Translations under genes and position numbers: made by a program
In this document: positions 62,359-64,000 of the stretch, piece after piece
Position numbering within the stretch: the stretch's first letter is position 1
Layout of the letters: each line of letters opens with the position of its first letter
Notes under the pieces: model-generated
Told to the model about the DNA's origin: nothing
The model's input: only the letters and a program-made list of their open reading frames with translations
Databases searched by the model: none
Origin: Desulfovibrio piger
GTDB lineage: Bacteria > Desulfobacterota > Desulfovibrionia > Desulfovibrionales > Desulfovibrionaceae
Reading direction: 5' to 3'
Assembly (NCBI RefSeq): GCF_012843875.1
Contig: NZ_JABAFY010000007.1
Coordinates: 1 to 64,000 of the forward strand
DNA length: 64,000 bases

Positions 62359-64000
62359 TTAGATCTGCAGGGCGGCAAAATCCGCCAGCCGAGCAAACCG
62401 GGTGCCCAGGGCATTGAGCATGGCCAGGCGGTTGGCGCGCAGCGCCGCATCATCGCACATGACCATGACGCCGTCGAAGAAGGCATCCACCACAGGACGG
62501 ACTTCCAGCAGCGTTTTGAGGGCGGCGGTATGGTCACCGGCCTCCCACAGGCTGTCCAGACGCGGCAGCAGATCGTCCAGCGTGGCGGCCAGGGCCTTTT
62601 CGGCATCTTCCTGCAGCAGGTTAGCCTGCCAGGCAGCGGCAAGCTGTTCAGCCGCGCCCTGCTTGCGGACGATGTTGGCCACACGCTTGAAGGTCTGCAC
62701 GGCCTCGGCATAACCGGCTTCCTTGCTGAACTGGGCAAGGGCGGCCAGGCGGGCCCCGCACTGGCAGACATCAGCCACACCGGCGCCCAGAGCGGCATCC
62801 ACCAGCAGGCTGTCTTCGCCACGGTTCTGCCAGTAATTGCGCACACGGCCCGCAAAGAAGTCCAGCAGCTTGTCCAGGGCTTCCTGCGGAGCCAGCTTCC
62901 ACTGGCGGTCACCATAGAGTTCGTGAGCACGGGCGAACAGCTGACGGATGTCGAAGTGCAGGTCGAACTCCAGAGCGATACGGATGATGCCCAGAGCGCA
63001 ACGGCGCAGGGCATTGGGGTCGGCGGCACCGGTGGGGATCATGCCCAGGCCGAAGCAGCCCACCAAGGTATCGGCCTTGTCGGCCATGGACAGCAGCGCG
63101 CCGCACAGGCTGGCAGGCACGGGGCTGTCGGGGCCGGCGGGCAGATACTGTTCGCGCAGGGCCTGGGCCACCACCGGGGTCTCGCCCTTGCGCTCGGCGT
63201 AGATGCCGCCCATGATGCCCTGCAGGGTATCGAACTCGCCCACCATGCCGGTCACCAGGTCGGCCTTGGACAGGCGGCCGGCACGGGCGGCGTCCTCGGC
63301 GCTGACCTTGCCCTGGGCCACGTTCTCGGCCAGCCAGCGGCACAGGGCTTCCAGACGACGGGTCTTTTCGCCCATGGTGCCCAGACGGCCGATGAAGATG
63401 ACGTGATCCAGCTTTTCCAGCCAATAGTCGAAATTATCGCGCAGGTCGGCATGCCAGAAGAAACGGGCATCCTCCAGGCGGGCACGCAGCACGCGTTCCC
63501 AGCCGTGCTTGACCAAGCTCATGTCCTCGGGGGAGATGTTGAGCACGGTCAGGAAGTGCGGCATCAGGGTACCGTCGGCAGCCTCGATACCAAAGCTCTT
63601 CTGATGGCTTTCCATGCTGGTGAGCAGCACTTCGCGGGGCACTTCCAGATAGGAAGGATCGAAGTCGGCCAGCAGGGGCACGGGATGTTCGGTCAGGCCC
63701 TGCACTTCGTCCAGCAGGCCGTCACGCCACAGCACCTTGCCGCCGATGGCGGCAGCCTGGGCGTCACCGCCTTCCATGATGACCTTGCGGCGGTCGGCGG
63801 CGTCGGGCGTCAGGCCGCCCTTGTCCGCCAGCACGGCCAGAAGTTCATTGGCATGGGCCACGCTGAAGGGGCCATGACCGTGGATGCGGTGCCCCATGGT
63901 CTCGCGACCGGAAGCCACAGGGCCCACGGTGAAGGGCACCACGGCGTCATCCAGCAGGGCCACGATCCAGCGCAGCGGGCGGGCATAGGCCAGGGTGTTG
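62359..64000 (-). CDS. glyS: Glycyl-tRNA synthetase beta subunit, C-terminal part (runs off the window)
   Basis: An open frame of 546 codons enters from the right edge and stops at 62359. GlyS family segments are visible in order: HRIHGHGPFSVAHANELL, DFDPSYLEVPREVLLTSM, HQKSFGIEAADGTLMPHFL, FFWHADLRDNFDYWLEKL, LGTMGEKTRRLEALC, DLVTGMVGEFDTLQGIMGG. A C-terminal DALR-type anticodon-binding domain ends with LAMLNALGTRFARLADFAALQI. GlyS works with GlyQ in the alpha2-beta2 enzyme; glyQ would lie beyond the window. Confidence 0.95.
   Translation of the reverse strand, partial: NTLAYARPLRWIVALLDDAVVPFTVGPVASGRETMGHRIHGHGPFSVAHANELLAVLADKGGLTPDAADRRKVIMEGGDAQAAAIGGKVLWRDGLLDEVQGLTEHPVPLLADFDPSYLEVPREVLLTSMESHQKSFGIEAADGTLMPHFLTVLNISPEDMSLVKHGWERVLRARLEDARFFWHADLRDNFDYWLEKLDHVIFIGRLGTMGEKTRRLEALCRWLAENVAQGKVSAEDAARAGRLSKADLVTGMVGEFDTLQGIMGGIYAERKGETPVVAQALREQYLPAGPDSPVPASLCGALLSMADKADTLVGCFGLGMIPTGAADPNALRRCALGIIRIALEFDLHFDIRQLFARAHELYGDRQWKLAPQEALDKLLDFFAGRVRNYWQNRGEDSLLVDAALGAGVADVCQCGARLAALAQFSKEAGYAEAVQTFKRVANIVRKQGAAEQLAAAWQANLLQEDAEKALAATLDDLLPRLDSLWEAGDHTAALKTLLEVRPVVDAFFDGVMVMCDDAALRANRLAMLNALGTRFARLADFAALQI

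Overview
The window looks like the chromosome of a GC-rich sulfate-reducing Desulfovibrionaceae bacterium, probably a gut-type Desulfovibrio. The grounds are a porin of the Desulfovibrio homotrimeric type, lysine synthesis through DapL, a Nik-like nickel importer, type III glutamine synthetase, and a type III secretion system (T3SS) resembling those known in this family. The genus call is inference.

Region 1 (1-9300): the 5' end of an IS5-family transposase lies at the left edge. Next to it is a minus-strand T3SS operon that reads, in transcription order: small coiled-coil protein, two tandem EspA-like proteins, LcrH-type chaperone, translocators SctE and SctB, CesT-type chaperone, secretin SctC, ring protein SctD, a small needle co-chaperone candidate, and needle SctF.

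Region 2 (9300-25510): a plus-strand operon diverges from the same intergenic region. It begins sctW, a SycN-like chaperone, sctX, sctY, sctV, sctS, sctT, sctU. It then continues with almost no spacing into a sigma-54 activator, a membrane PP2C phosphatase, a sensor-MFS fusion, an unknown protein, a PLP-dependent racemase and an ABC_sub_bind lipoprotein-like/periplasmic protein. The divergent region carries one sigma-54-like promoter for each direction. The T3SS set is incomplete here: ATPase SctN, SctR, SctJ, SctI, SctK/L, SctO/P and SctQ are absent and must lie outside the window or be missing.

Region 3 (25510-37900): a decayed WYL regulator remnant, a nikABCDE-like importer followed by a MATE exporter and an AspA/AstE-family zinc deacylase, then a LysR regulator with a porin, and on the opposite strand a DUF364 'heavy-metal chelation' protein with a small downstream ORF. 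Metal or metal-chelate handling is a plausible common theme.

Region 4 (38150-48130): housekeeping genes. These are an MprF-like membrane protein, greA, an AI-2E family permease, a DacA-type carboxypeptidase, tatA, a double-ACT protein, groES-groEL, tRNA-Arg(ACG), an Ala/Thr/Pro-rich exported protein and an HPP-family membrane protein.

Region 5 (48400-59740): a nitrogen and lysine block, amtB-glnB-glnN-gltB-dapF-dapL. It is preceded by a consensus sigma-54 promoter and three spaced copies of a palindromic site, the likely enhancer. Region 6 (59816-64000): a NifA-type sigma-54 activator, a second identical tRNA-Arg(ACG), rpsT, and the 3' part of glyS running off the window.
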